Below are positions 27,280-37,504 of a stretch of DNA of 64,000 nucleotides, in pieces. This stretch comes from Bacteroidales bacterium (lineage in GTDB: Bacteria > Bacteroidota > Bacteroidia > Bacteroidales > M50B96), in contig JAGYLP010000006.1 in assembly GCA_018401015.1 (NCBI GenBank), forward strand, positions 1 through 64,000. Direction: 5' to 3'. A program made the position numbers and the translations under genes. The notes under the pieces were generated by a model. It searched no databases, was not told the DNA's origin, and saw only the letters and a program-made list of their open reading frames with translations. Numbering within the stretch: the first letter of the stretch is position 1; each line of letters begins with the position of its first letter.

Positions 27280-27768
27280 ATGAAACTACTTATTACAATT
27301 TTCTTAGGAGTTCTAACAGCGTGGACTGGCTTTGCTCAAACCCCTGTAATCGTAAACTATACAGAACTTAAACCTCTACTACATAAGCAAAACGATACCA
27401 CCTATTTGGTGAACTTTTGGGCCACCTGGTGTAGTCCCTGTGTGGAAGAACTGCCCTACTTAGAAGCTATTAACGAAAAATATGAAGGCGATGAAGCGTT
27501 CAAAATGCTTTTGATAAGCCTCGATTTTAAGCGGCATTTAGATTCCAGACTCATTCCTTTCATCGAAGAAAACAAGCTAGATCCGGAGGTAATCCTCCTC
27601 TCCGATACCGATGCCAACTACTGGATTAACGATATCGATTCCTCCTGGACAGGAGCCATCCCTGCTACACTTATCTACCGCAACAAGCAACGTTGGTTCA
27701 AGGAAGGTAGCATCACCTTCCAGGAAATCGATTCAGTCCTCATAAATCACTTCTTTAAAACTGAATAA
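27280..27768 (+). CDS. TlpA-like thioredoxin-fold disulfide reductase
   Basis: Signal peptide; YLVNFWATWCSPCVEELPYLEAI; start at MKLLITIF. Confidence 0.88.
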   Translation: MKLLITIFLGVLTAWTGFAQTPVIVNYTELKPLLHKQNDTTYLVNFWATWCSPCVEELPYLEAINEKYEGDEAFKMLLISLDFKRHLDSRLIPFIEENKLDPEVILLSDTDANYWINDIDSSWTGAIPATLIYRNKQRWFKEGSITFQEIDSVLINHFFKTE

Positions 27769-27770
27769 TC

Positions 27771-28370
27771 ATGAAAAAAATCCTATTCTTCTTCCTCTTA
27801 TTCGGTAGCTTAAGCTCCGTTTTTGCTCAAGGATACCAAATTGGCGACAAAGCCATGGACTTTAGTCTCAAAAACATCGATGGTTCGATGGTATCGATGG
27901 CTGATTTTAAGGAAGCGAAAGGCTTCGTCGTCATTTTTACCTGCAACCATTGTCCCTACGCTATCGCTTGGGAAGATCGCATCATAGAACTGCATCAACG
28001 GTATGCTGCCAAAGGCTATCCAGTCATTGCTATTAACCCCAACGATCCGGAGGTTCAACCTGCTGATTCCTTCGAAAAGATGATTGAACGAGCCAGGGAA
28101 AAGAACTTTCCATTCTCCTATCTATTCGACGAAGAACAAAGCGTTTATCCGGTTTATGGTGCTACCAAAACGCCTCATGTTTATCTTCTCGAAAAAGAAG
28201 GGAAAGACCTGATTGTAAGATACATTGGAGCAATCGACGATAATTACGAAGATGCCAACGCGGTTTCGAAAACTTACCTGGCCGATGCCGTCGAAGCTCT
28301 TTTGGCAGGCAAAGCTCCCAATCCGGCAGAAACGAAAGCCATCGGTTGTAGTATCAAATTCAAAAAATAA
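27771..28370 (+). CDS. periplasmic peroxiredoxin/AhpC-TSA-like thioredoxin-family protein
   Basis: Signal peptide; GDKAMDFSLKNIDGSMVSMADFKEAKGFVVIFTCNHCPYAIAWEDRI. Confidence 0.88.
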   Translation: MKKILFFFLLFGSLSSVFAQGYQIGDKAMDFSLKNIDGSMVSMADFKEAKGFVVIFTCNHCPYAIAWEDRIIELHQRYAAKGYPVIAINPNDPEVQPADSFEKMIERAREKNFPFSYLFDEEQSVYPVYGATKTPHVYLLEKEGKDLIVRYIGAIDDNYEDANAVSKTYLADAVEALLAGKAPNPAETKAIGCSIKFKK

Positions 28371-28387
28371 TTTTTCGTATCCCAACT

Positions 28388-29158
28388 TTGAATAACGACC
28401 ATCATGCGCTGCTTGAACTTCTTAATCAGGAAGTGGAGCGCTTCAATCATCCGAATTTTATTCCCGACGATCCTATTTCGATTCCTCATCGTTTCCGGCG
28501 CAAGGAGGATATTGAAATATCGGCCTTTCTGGTGGCGACCATTGCCTGGGGCAACCGCAAATCGATTCTTGCAAATGCCAATCAATTGATGGAATTGATG
28601 CTCAATGCTCCTTATGAGTTCGTTATGGATCATTGCCGAAACGACCTCATGCTGTTGGAACAATTTACTCATCGGACTTTTCAGGGAATCGATCTTCAAA
28701 CTTTTATCGCCGGCCTTAGGAATATCTACCTAAGGCATGGCGGTCCGGAAGCCATATTTACGCGCTACCAAACTGCCGATTCCCTACAACCGGCCATAAG
28801 CGAGTTCAAAAAGCTTTTCTTCACTATTCCTCATAGCCCTCGCACGCAGAAACACATTTCGGATCCCGCCAAAGGCTCTGCGGCTAAACGGATTAACCTA
28901 TTTCTGCGATGGATGATTCGGAACGATGATAAAGGGGTCGATTTCGGATTGTGGAAGCAAATTTCACCTTCCAAACTTTCCTGCCCACTCGATATTCATT
29001 CCGGAAGGGTGGCCCGTGAACTTGGACTGCTTACCCGCAAACAGAACGATGCCAAAGCGGTTCAGGAGCTCGATCGGGTCCTTCGACAATTCGACCCAAA
29101 CGATCCGGTTAAATACGACTTTGCCCTTTTTGGTTTGGGCACCACCAAAGCTATTTAG
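28388..29158 (+). CDS. TIGR02757 (DUF2400) family protein
   Basis: DPISIPHRFRRKEDIEISAFLVATIAWGNRKSILANANQLMELM; KRINLFLRWMIRNDDKGVDFGLWKQI; PLDIHSGRVARELGLLTRKQND. Confidence 0.93.
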   Translation: MNNDHHALLELLNQEVERFNHPNFIPDDPISIPHRFRRKEDIEISAFLVATIAWGNRKSILANANQLMELMLNAPYEFVMDHCRNDLMLLEQFTHRTFQGIDLQTFIAGLRNIYLRHGGPEAIFTRYQTADSLQPAISEFKKLFFTIPHSPRTQKHISDPAKGSAAKRINLFLRWMIRNDDKGVDFGLWKQISPSKLSCPLDIHSGRVARELGLLTRKQNDAKAVQELDRVLRQFDPNDPVKYDFALFGLGTTKAI

Positions 29159-29163
29159 CAAGC

Positions 29164-30270
29164 TTAGTTAATTCGTACAATTTTCCCCGGCAGCACACTT
29201 AAAAAACCCGAGAACTCAAGTGGCAGTAGCATGCTCGCAACAACCGAAGCCGGCATTTTAAGTTTATAGCTTAGGGTATCGATATTCATTTCCTTGTGAA
29301 TGCGCAGCTCGCTGAGCAATGCTTGCTCCTGCTGGCTAAGCGAATAAAACAAATTTTGCTGAACGGCCTTTTGCTCGCGGGTTGGTTTATCCCAGTTCAA
29401 ATAAAACTCCAGGTCTTTAGCCGATTGAATCAAAGCTGCTTTGTTGGAATGAATCAGGTAATTACATCCAGCCGATTGTTCGTCGGTAATGCGACCGGGA
29501 ATCGCTAACACTTCGCGGTCGTAAGAAATAGCCAATTCGGCCGTGATGAGCGATCCTCCTTTTATGGCCGATTCTACCACTAAGGTAGCATCGCTCAAAC
29601 CGGCAATGATTCGATTTCGGCGAACAAAGTTTTGTGGATCAGGACGCGTTCCTGAAAAGAACTCGGAAACCAGGGCACCTTGCCGAGTAATTTTCTGAGC
29701 GATTTCGCGGTGCTCGGGAGGATATAGGGTATCGAGACCATGAGCCAGAACGGCCAGGTTTTCCATTCCTAATTCCAATGAAATGCGGTGTGCCAATCCA
29801 TCGATGCCAAAGGCAAGTCCACTCACTAAAACCAATCGATGCCCTCGTTCGGCCAACTCGGTTAAGAGCTTTTCAACCACTTGCTTCCCATAAGGAGTAG
29901 GTTTACGGGTTCCAACTACGCTAAGCACACGAGCTTGGTTAAACTCCACATCTCCTCTGTAAAACAACACGATGGGTCCGTCGTCGCATTCGCGCAAACG
30001 GCGGGGATAATCCGGATTTCGATAATACACGTGCTTGATTCCATTTCGTTCCATGAAGCTAATTTCAGCTTCGGCACGCGAGAGCACTTGGCTTTTGCTA
30101 ATGGAATCGGCGATTTTTTTACCGATCCCATCGATCTTTTGAAGGTTGGCCGACTTTTCACGGAAAATAGCCTCGGCGCTTCCTAAATGCGCTATTAATT
30201 TCTTGGCGTTGGAAGGACCGATCTTGGGAATTAATCCTGCGGCCAACTGATACAATACCTCTTGTCCCAT
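29164..30270 (-). CDS. dprA: DNA-processing protein DprA
   Basis: RVLSVVGTRKPTPYGKQVVEKL; LVSGLAFGIDGLAHRISLE; RNRIIAGLSDATLVVESAIKGGSLITAELA. Confidence 0.95.
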   Translation of the reverse strand: MGQEVLYQLAAGLIPKIGPSNAKKLIAHLGSAEAIFREKSANLQKIDGIGKKIADSISKSQVLSRAEAEISFMERNGIKHVYYRNPDYPRRLRECDDGPIVLFYRGDVEFNQARVLSVVGTRKPTPYGKQVVEKLLTELAERGHRLVLVSGLAFGIDGLAHRISLELGMENLAVLAHGLDTLYPPEHREIAQKITRQGALVSEFFSGTRPDPQNFVRRNRIIAGLSDATLVVESAIKGGSLITAELAISYDREVLAIPGRITDEQSAGCNYLIHSNKAALIQSAKDLEFYLNWDKPTREQKAVQQNLFYSLSQQEQALLSELRIHKEMNIDTLSYKLKMPASVVASMLLPLEFSGFLSVLPGKIVRIN

Positions 30271-30400
30271 AAAACACAGACAAAATACTCAACGCTAACC
30301 ATCGAGTAAGTGAATAATACGGGGCACTGATGTTTAGGGGGCAAAGGAAGATAAGCCGATTATCTGGTTAATTAAACTAGATCGATTTCACGAAAGGGAA

Positions 30401-31063
30401 TTAATTCAATCGATAGCTCAGACCAATGGTGCTGAGGGTATATAGACCGAAACCCACTTCGCCGTGAACAGCAAGTTTAGGAGTGAAATAATAGCGAGCA
30501 CCGGCTGTTAGTCCCAAACCCAGATTGAAAAAGGAATCTCGCACAACGATGTTTCCTTCCTGCACATCAAGGATATTGGGGTCGTTTTCGAAATTTGAAC
30601 GATACAATTGGATGATTGCTCCGGCTCTAACTCCACCATAAATATCGAATCCGCTAAAGTCGAATTGGATATCGGCATCTTCCAAAAAAGGAGTCACATG
30701 AAAATTGGCCATCAAAGCAGGAACAATGAAATGATAATTCTTGTGCACTTCGTACTTAAACGACTGATTTTGTGCAACAACATCTTTATAAACATACTGA
30801 TTATGATACTGGAGGAAAGCCCCAATGGTGATGTAAGAAGCATATTCCGGGGCCAACGAAAAGTTCTTAATGCCCTGTTCTACGGACACATACATGGGCA
30901 AGGCAAACTTCATATCGTAATCGGCAATGCGCTTGTTATAAGGACCCGACACACCAAATCCCAAACCGGCGTTGAGAAGCTTGGTGGAAGCGTCGAACTG
31001 AGCTTTCACAGGAGGAATAAAAAACAAGAATAGAAGACTAATTACCAGTAGAATTCGTTTCAT
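30401..31063 (-). CDS. outer-membrane beta-barrel protein
   Basis: Signal peptide; amphipathic beta-rich sequence LNLGLGLTAGARYYFTPKLAVHGEVGFGLYTLS. Confidence 0.65.
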   Translation of the reverse strand: MKRILLVISLLFLFFIPPVKAQFDASTKLLNAGLGFGVSGPYNKRIADYDMKFALPMYVSVEQGIKNFSLAPEYASYITIGAFLQYHNQYVYKDVVAQNQSFKYEVHKNYHFIVPALMANFHVTPFLEDADIQFDFSGFDIYGGVRAGAIIQLYRSNFENDPNILDVQEGNIVVRDSFFNLGLGLTAGARYYFTPKLAVHGEVGFGLYTLSTIGLSYRLN

Positions 31064-31240
31064 CTGTTCGATTTTTTAAATTTAGACCATTCGCTTCAAA
31101 CAGTCCTCGAAAGGAGCCGTTCTCAGCAATTATCATTGTTTACTGAAATAGGATTTATCGGACAGCTTTACAGCAAGATTGTTACTGCTCGATTTATCCC
31201 GGAAATTAAAACAGACTGGGGCAGCAGTGGTTCAAAGAAC

Positions 31241-31945
31241 CTAATGACAATATTTTTTCTCGTACGAATAAAGCAAACTTTCGAAAAGAACTCGTCCATC
31301 GGTGTTGCCTAATTCATCGTCGGCCGCTCTTTCCGGATGAGGCATCATTCCAAATACATTTCTGCGTGCATTACAAATTCCTGCGATATTCTCGACCGAA
31401 CCATTTGGATTCGATTCCTGAGTAGCTTTCCCATCTTTATCGACATAGCGGAAAAGAATCTGCTTGTTTTCGTGCATTTCTTTTAAGGTTGCTTTATCGG
31501 CATAATATCGACCTTCGCCATGCGCGATTGGAATTTTATAAGGACGATCGGATTCGGCCAAACGAGTAATGCAGGTATCGTGGTTTACCACATTAACATA
31601 CACGTTTTTACACACGAATTGTTGATGATCGTTGTGGAGGAGTGCACCGGGTAAAAGGCCGGCTTCGCATAGAATCTGGAAACCATTGCAAACGCCAAAT
31701 ACAAAACCACCGTGGTTAGCAAACTGAATTACCTTTTCCATAATTGGCGAGAATCGAGCGAGTGCACCCGAACGCAAATAGTCGCCGAAAGAAAAACCGC
31801 CGGGAAGAAAAATTCCTTCTACTCCTTTTAAATCGGTGTCCTTGTGCCACAATGGAACCACTTCTTGCTCCATAATTTCGGATAAGACATACATCATGTC
31901 GTGATCGCAATTGGATCCCGGGAAAATTACTACACCTAATCTCAT
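31241..31945 (-). CDS. purQ: phosphoribosylformylglycinamidine synthase subunit PurQ
   Basis: GVVIFPGSNCDHDMMYVL; LPGGFSFGDYLRSGALARFSPIM; GVCNGFQILCEAGLLPGAL; MMPHPERA. Confidence 0.96.
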   Translation of the reverse strand: MRLGVVIFPGSNCDHDMMYVLSEIMEQEVVPLWHKDTDLKGVEGIFLPGGFSFGDYLRSGALARFSPIMEKVIQFANHGGFVFGVCNGFQILCEAGLLPGALLHNDHQQFVCKNVYVNVVNHDTCITRLAESDRPYKIPIAHGEGRYYADKATLKEMHENKQILFRYVDKDGKATQESNPNGSVENIAGICNARRNVFGMMPHPERAADDELGNTDGRVLFESLLYSYEKKYCH

Positions 31946-32112
31946 TATTTTCAGTTGGTTAGTTTGGAAACCTCGCTACTTGGCACCAAGGATTACACGC
32001 TTAATCAGAAAAGAATCGACCCGCTTGTAAAGCCCCCGTTCGCCAAGGCTCAAAGATAGTGAAACAATATCTGTTTAGGGAAAAGGTATGGGAAGTTTTT
32101 CACAAGCCAGCT

Positions 32113-33099
32113 TTACTTATCCCAAGGTATCTTTTCAATCTTAATACTGTCGTTTACCGCACTGTAGCCGGCAAAAATCCCTAAACCATTTTCGATATTA
32201 GTGTACACCTGCACAGGTTGAGAGAAGAAGAAGAAATCGCCGGTTTCCTGATAATTTTCGAGCGATGAGGCGTAATAGTAGTAAGCTTCGGAAATTCGAT
32301 GCAAATAAACCCTCAAGTGCTGATCCCCATCGTTGCCCTGAAAATAATACTCATCCATAAGGGCAGAAAAAACACATTCTCCTCCATCGAAAAGAACATC
32401 ATTAATCAGGAAGCTGCTGCGGAAATCGTAAGCATCCAGTCCTCCTTCGCTATTCATGGTACGAAGCTCAACCGGATATTCTTCCCACACTGTATCGCCA
32501 TCGGTATTGTTCTGGTAATCCCAATCGATTCGCGGCGAAAGCATGGTAAATTTCAAGAGGTAGAAGTCGCTGCCCTGTGGGTCGTTGAATCGCACTTCTA
32601 CTTCGCGATAGCGGTAATCCCAGCCATCTTCCATAACTGTAATCCAATTGCCAAAGCCAATTGCATTGAAAAGAGGTGCCTCAGGAACTTGATTCCATGC
32701 TGAAACCGGAACATAGCTTGGGTGTTCTACTGTTAGCTCGTAGGTTTCACCGGGCATAATCTGCCACAGCGGATTAAGGTACCAACCATCATTATCGTGC
32801 TCTAAAATCCACACATCGCCCTGACTATTTCTCACCTCCACTTGTGCATCGTCGATGCTTTCAATGGGCTTTTGATCGAGGATGTATTTACTGGCTGTAA
32901 CCCACACTTTGGCCGTATCGTCGGTTCCGAAAACCGAGTTTACCACCATTTTTGGCTCAGTGTAATCGATGGGAATTTCTACGTCGGTTTCGCAACTATA
33001 GCCGCCCATTGCGAGTATTGCTAAAAGGAAATAGATTGGCAGGTGGGCCCTATTTTTTTTACGCTGAATCATTTCTGGATTAATCGGGTAGTTTTTCAT
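32113..33099 (-). CDS. DUF4249 family lipoprotein
   Basis: YSCETDVEIPIDYTEPKMVVNSVFGTDDTAKVWVTASKYILD typical of DUF4249; directly follows a TonB-dependent receptor. Confidence 0.85.
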   Translation of the reverse strand: MKNYPINPEMIQRKKNRAHLPIYFLLAILAMGGYSCETDVEIPIDYTEPKMVVNSVFGTDDTAKVWVTASKYILDQKPIESIDDAQVEVRNSQGDVWILEHDNDGWYLNPLWQIMPGETYELTVEHPSYVPVSAWNQVPEAPLFNAIGFGNWITVMEDGWDYRYREVEVRFNDPQGSDFYLLKFTMLSPRIDWDYQNNTDGDTVWEEYPVELRTMNSEGGLDAYDFRSSFLINDVLFDGGECVFSALMDEYYFQGNDGDQHLRVYLHRISEAYYYYASSLENYQETGDFFFFSQPVQVYTNIENGLGIFAGYSAVNDSIKIEKIPWDK

Positions 33100-33103
33100 T
33101 CGA

Positions 33104-35569
33104 TTAGAATTTAAAATGATACGAAATGGAAGGAATGAGAGGAAACAAGCTGATTTGTTTCAGCGAACGCATCGACACCCACTGATTATTGATTTGAACA
33201 TACTCGTCTTGGAAATAGAGGTAGAAAGGATTCATACGATTATAGACATTATACACCGAGAAGTTCCATCCGTCCTCCCAACCATTCAACTGACGATTAA
33301 AATTGATGGAGAAATCCATTCGATGATAGGCCGGTTCGCGGAAATCGTTTCGATTCTCGTAGTTATCAATTTCGACTACATTGGGGTTATAACCGTATGG
33401 GTCGGGGTAATACGGATCGTAGCCTCCGTAATAAGAAGAAGTTAAGCTCAATGCATTGTAGGATGAAGTGGGTAAGGAAATTGCATTTCCGGTTCCATAC
33501 ACCCAGGTTAGGCCAAAATCCAGCTTCCAATCACTCTTACCAAAAGTTTTTGGGTATTCATAAACCAAAGCAACGCTTACATCGTGCCTACGGTCGTACT
33601 TATAGGGGAACCATCGACCAAAATTGAGCTCCTCGAATTGTCGATTCGACCAGGCCAGGGTATAGCCGAGCCAACCGCTGAGTTGCCCTGCCTTTTTCTG
33701 CAGGAAAAATTCGACGCCAAAAGCTTCGCCATTGCCAACCTCAATTTTACGATCCCAGTTCTCGGCACTTCCCATGAAACTAGCTCCATCCTTGTACTCG
33801 ATGAGGTTATGCATGCGTTTGTAATATCCTTCGACGCTAAACTCGTATTCGTCGAGCAGGGTATAGGCAAACCCACTCGCCAGTTGATTCGCAAAAATGG
33901 GCGGAACCGAGGAGGTTACAGGAACCCATAAATCGGTCGGTAAGCCTATCGTTCCATTGGTTAAAAGGTGGAGAAACTGCGCCATTCCGGAATAGGACAG
34001 TTTGTAGGAGAAATTAGGAGCCAGCAAAAAATTAAGCGACAAGCGTGGTTGCAAGCTACGGTAGGTGGTGTCGTCGACCCAAAATTCGGTGTAATACAAA
34101 CCGGCGTTCACTTTAAGCCGCCGCGTGAGTTTCATATCGTCTTCGAAATAAGCATGAATTTCGTGCGCATATTTATTTCCGGCACCATAGGTTGTATCGG
34201 CCGAGAGCTCATTATTGGCCATGGTCATACTATTCACCCCCGGACGGAAGGTGTGATAGGTATTTCCAAATCCAAAGCGGATATAATGGTTCGGAGACGG
34301 CAGGTAATCGAAATCGATTTTCCCTCCCCAATCGTCGATTCCCGACAAATACAAAAAGCTATAGCGGCTCTCGTCGATACTATCGAGGTAAGAATAGGTA
34401 TCGATGTATTCCATTCCCACATCGAATTGATAGCGGCTATAGGTAGCGGTAGCGTTTGCAAACAGTTTGGGATTAAACTGGTAGTTATAGCGCATCATGG
34501 TGGTAAGGTTTCCCCATTGCAAGTGATTATTGAAGCGCGATTCGTATTTTTCCTGATACCAGGAGTTTTCACTAATCAGGTTTGCATAGGCTTTATCGCG
34601 TCCGGTATAGGCGCTGGCATAAAACCGGCTTTTATCGGAAAATTTGTGATTGATTTTGGCATTTAAGTCGTAGAAATAATAGCCGGCCCGTACGCTTTCT
34701 CCTGAAATGCTTTGAGACATAAGCGTAAGGAAGGGCTGGGTAATAAGATCGAGGTAAGTCCTTCGGGCAGAAATGATAAAAGAGGTTTTATCTTCCCAGA
34801 TAGGTCCTTCGAGGGTAACTTTACTGGCAATAATTCCGATGGATGCTTCGCCTTTAAATTCCTTCATGTTTCCTTCTTTCATGCGGATATCGAGTACCGA
34901 GGAGGCTCTTCCTCCATAACGAGCCGGAAATCCACCTTTCAGTATCTCGACCTGATTAATGGCACTGGAGTTAAAGACAGAAAAGAAACCAAATAAATGC
35001 GAAGCATTGTACACCGGCACTCCGTCGAGTAAAATCAGGTTTTGATCTGGTCCTCCACCCCGCACATACAATCCGCTCGATCCTTCTTGCCCCGATTGAA
35101 TACCGGGCAGCAACTGAATCATTTTCATGATATCGCGTTCTCCTAAAAAAGTAGGTAATCGTTCCACTTGGCGCATGGGAATTTTCACCGCGCTCATTTG
35201 CGTTCGGGTATGTGGCCGTTCATATACCGCAGCAGAAATCTCTACCTCTTCGAGGCGGGTATCAAGCGCCTTAAGCGACACATCGAGCCGGGTATCTTCG
35301 CGTAAATCAATCTCTACCTCGACCGCCTCGTAACCAATAAATGAGATAACAAGCGGATACTTTCCCTGATCAAGGGTCAAACTAAAAAAACCATACACAT
35401 TGGTAGTCGTTCCTAAGTAGTTATTGGTTTCATAAACCGAAGCTCCTATCAATTTTTCACCACTCGAAGCATCTTGAATATACCCGCTTATGGTTGCCTT
35501 TTGCCCAAATACCGCGAAAGGTATCCAGAGTAGACTTAGAATGAAGAATCTTTTTAACATAATTTCCAT
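33104..35569 (-). CDS. TonB-dependent receptor with carboxypeptidase-like domain
   Basis: ISGYIQDASSGEKLIGASVYETNNYLGTTTNVYGFFSLTL; plug LPGIQSGQEGSSGLYVRGGGPDQNLILLDGVPVYNASHLFGFFSVFN. Confidence 0.94.
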   Translation of the reverse strand: MEIMLKRFFILSLLWIPFAVFGQKATISGYIQDASSGEKLIGASVYETNNYLGTTTNVYGFFSLTLDQGKYPLVISFIGYEAVEVEIDLREDTRLDVSLKALDTRLEEVEISAAVYERPHTRTQMSAVKIPMRQVERLPTFLGERDIMKMIQLLPGIQSGQEGSSGLYVRGGGPDQNLILLDGVPVYNASHLFGFFSVFNSSAINQVEILKGGFPARYGGRASSVLDIRMKEGNMKEFKGEASIGIIASKVTLEGPIWEDKTSFIISARRTYLDLITQPFLTLMSQSISGESVRAGYYFYDLNAKINHKFSDKSRFYASAYTGRDKAYANLISENSWYQEKYESRFNNHLQWGNLTTMMRYNYQFNPKLFANATATYSRYQFDVGMEYIDTYSYLDSIDESRYSFLYLSGIDDWGGKIDFDYLPSPNHYIRFGFGNTYHTFRPGVNSMTMANNELSADTTYGAGNKYAHEIHAYFEDDMKLTRRLKVNAGLYYTEFWVDDTTYRSLQPRLSLNFLLAPNFSYKLSYSGMAQFLHLLTNGTIGLPTDLWVPVTSSVPPIFANQLASGFAYTLLDEYEFSVEGYYKRMHNLIEYKDGASFMGSAENWDRKIEVGNGEAFGVEFFLQKKAGQLSGWLGYTLAWSNRQFEELNFGRWFPYKYDRRHDVSVALVYEYPKTFGKSDWKLDFGLTWVYGTGNAISLPTSSYNALSLTSSYYGGYDPYYPDPYGYNPNVVEIDNYENRNDFREPAYHRMDFSINFNRQLNGWEDGWNFSVYNVYNRMNPFYLYFQDEYVQINNQWVSMRSLKQISLFPLIPSISYHFKF

Positions 35570-35752
35570 GAATGTAAACGCATACGTAAAAACTGAAATC
35601 CCTCAGTAATATTAGTATGAGCAAATTAAAAGAATAATATGTCCGAATTTTTACGTAGTCAACTTTATTTTTAGGAAATCTTAATCCAAGTTCTATTCGA
35701 ATTCGATTACTTTTGCTACCCGATAATTATTAAACATAAACCTGAAAATATT

Positions 35753-36070
35753 ATGGCAATTCATGTAACAGACTCCAATTTTGAGGAAGTGGTATTAAAG
35801 TCGGATAAGCCGGTGCTCGTCGATTTCTGGGCAGAATGGTGTGGTCCATGCCGCATGGTAGGACCCATTGTAGAAGAACTCAGTGTCGATTACGACGGTA
35901 AAGCAATTATGGTAAAGATGGATGTGGATGAAAATCCAATGACTCCAGCCAAATTTGGTATCCGCAACATTCCAACGCTCTTGTTCTTCAAAAATGGAGA
36001 AATGGTCGATAAACAAGTAGGTGCTGTACCTAAATCGACTCTGGCAAAAAAATTAGACGCACTGGTATAA
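35753..36070 (+). CDS. trxA: thioredoxin
   Basis: PVLVDFWAEWCGPCRMVGPIVEEL; FGIRNIPTLLFFKNGE. Confidence 0.96.
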   Translation: MAIHVTDSNFEEVVLKSDKPVLVDFWAEWCGPCRMVGPIVEELSVDYDGKAIMVKMDVDENPMTPAKFGIRNIPTLLFFKNGEMVDKQVGAVPKSTLAKKLDALV

Positions 36071-36093
36071 GCTGCGCACGAAGCGAACAAATA

Positions 36094-36129
36094 CAAAGGC
36101 TACCTTTTTCGGGTGGCTTTTGTTTTTTT
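36094..36129 (+). terminator. Rho-independent terminator after trxA
   Basis: aaaggctacctttttcgggtggcttttgttttttt. Confidence 0.7.
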
Positions 36130-36141
36130 CTAAACAGACCA

Positions 36142-37065
36142 ATGATGAAAAACCTAAACGATATCCGGGAACTGGGGCAATTCGACCATTTGGAGTTTAT
36201 TGCACGCGAGGTAGTTGAGGGCTTTATAACGGGTTTACACCGCAGTCCTTTTCACGGTTTTTCAGTAGAGTTTGCTGAACATCGGCTCTATAATCAAGGG
36301 GAATCGACCAAACACATCGATTGGAAATTATTCGCCCGTACCGAAAAACTTTTCGTAAAACGGTACGAAGAAGAAACGAACCTCCGTAGCCATATCATTA
36401 TCGACAACTCAAGTTCGATGCTTTATCCGGGCGACGGCTCCCTGCAAAACAAACTAGCTTTTTCGGTGTACTCGGCTGCTGCCCTCATTCAACTGTTGCG
36501 GAAACAACGCGACGCGGTAAGCCTTACCTTATTCAACGAAGGAATTGAACTGCAAACTCAGGCGCGCGTCTCAGCCTCGCATGCGCGCTTGCTCTTTGCC
36601 TACCTGAACGAACAACTACAACCGGAAAAGCAAGCTAAAGAACGCAAAACATCTACCGCTGAAACGCTTCACCTGCTCGCAGAAAGCTTCCACAAACGAT
36701 CCCTCGTAATCCTATTCAGCGATATGATGAGTCATGAAAATGCCGACGATGTCTTTTCGGCACTGCAACATCTGCGTCACAATAAACACGAGGTTATTCT
36801 CTTTCATGTTACTTCGCATCGCGACGAACTAGCGTTCGATTTCCAAAACCGTCCTTATCGATTTGTCGATATGGAAACCGGCGAATCGATTAAATTGAAT
36901 CCAAATGAAGTGAGAGAAACGTATCGTGCCAGAATGAGCCACTTCCTGAGCGAATTGAAATTACGTTGCGGTCAGTTCCAAATCGATTTCATCGAAGCGG
37001 ATATAGCCAAAGATTTCGAACAAGTTTTACTGGCATACTTAATTAAACGATCCAGTTTATTCTGA
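36142..37065 (+). CDS. DUF58 domain protein (vWA-like)
   Basis: GLHRSPFHGFSVEFAEHRLYNQGESTKHIDWKLFARTEKLFVKRYEEETNLRSHIIIDNSSSM. Confidence 0.92.
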   Translation: MMKNLNDIRELGQFDHLEFIAREVVEGFITGLHRSPFHGFSVEFAEHRLYNQGESTKHIDWKLFARTEKLFVKRYEEETNLRSHIIIDNSSSMLYPGDGSLQNKLAFSVYSAAALIQLLRKQRDAVSLTLFNEGIELQTQARVSASHARLLFAYLNEQLQPEKQAKERKTSTAETLHLLAESFHKRSLVILFSDMMSHENADDVFSALQHLRHNKHEVILFHVTSHRDELAFDFQNRPYRFVDMETGESIKLNPNEVRETYRARMSHFLSELKLRCGQFQIDFIEADIAKDFEQVLLAYLIKRSSLF

Positions 37066-37087
37066 ACGTCCAATTCCCCCCGAACCG

Positions 37088-37504
37088 ATGTTGAAAAAAA
37101 TCCTTGCCTTTACCCCTGCCATCTTTGCAGCCATCACGTTTACCATCCTATCGGCCGTACCGGGCGATTCCATTCCTTTGCCTCCCATCTGGAATGCCGA
37201 TAAGTTCGTGCATCTGCTGGTTTATTTCGTACAAACGATCAGCATCTTACTGGGATTTTACTTCCTGGAACCAGGCACTTACAGAACCACCAGCAGACTA
37301 GCACAAGCTGTGCTGTTCTCTATAATCATGGGAGGCATGTTGGAAATACTCCAGGAGCATGTTTTTATAAATCGCTCTGGCGATTACCTCGATTTTCTAG
37401 CCAATAGTCTTGGTGCCCTGTTAGCCGGTTTGCTTTTTAAAGGGTGGCCGCTGTTTGAAATCGTTCCTTTTCTAAAAACTATTTCAAACAAGCTTTCTAC
37501 CTAG
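37088..37504 (+). CDS. VanZ family membrane protein
   Basis: WNADKFVHLLVYFVQTISILLGF..GGMLEILQEHVFINRSGDYLDFLANSLGALLAGLLF. Confidence 0.85.
   Translation: MLKKILAFTPAIFAAITFTILSAVPGDSIPLPPIWNADKFVHLLVYFVQTISILLGFYFLEPGTYRTTSRLAQAVLFSIIMGGMLEILQEHVFINRSGDYLDFLANSLGALLAGLLFKGWPLFEIVPFLKTISNKLST

Noticed and set aside
33968-34666. 232-aa plus-strand ORF opposite the TonB-dependent receptor
   Set aside because: Antisense shadow of a clearly coding gene (33104-35569); no start context or recognisable domain. The same applies to other plus-strand ORFs over aroA/aroC, dnaE and the 22-24.8 kb receptor.
36142-37065. DUF58 gene as part of a MoxR/vWA defence or ternary system
   Set aside because: No MoxR ATPase or vWA partner genes adjacent in this window; neighbours are trxA and vanZ-like, so no system can be supported here.
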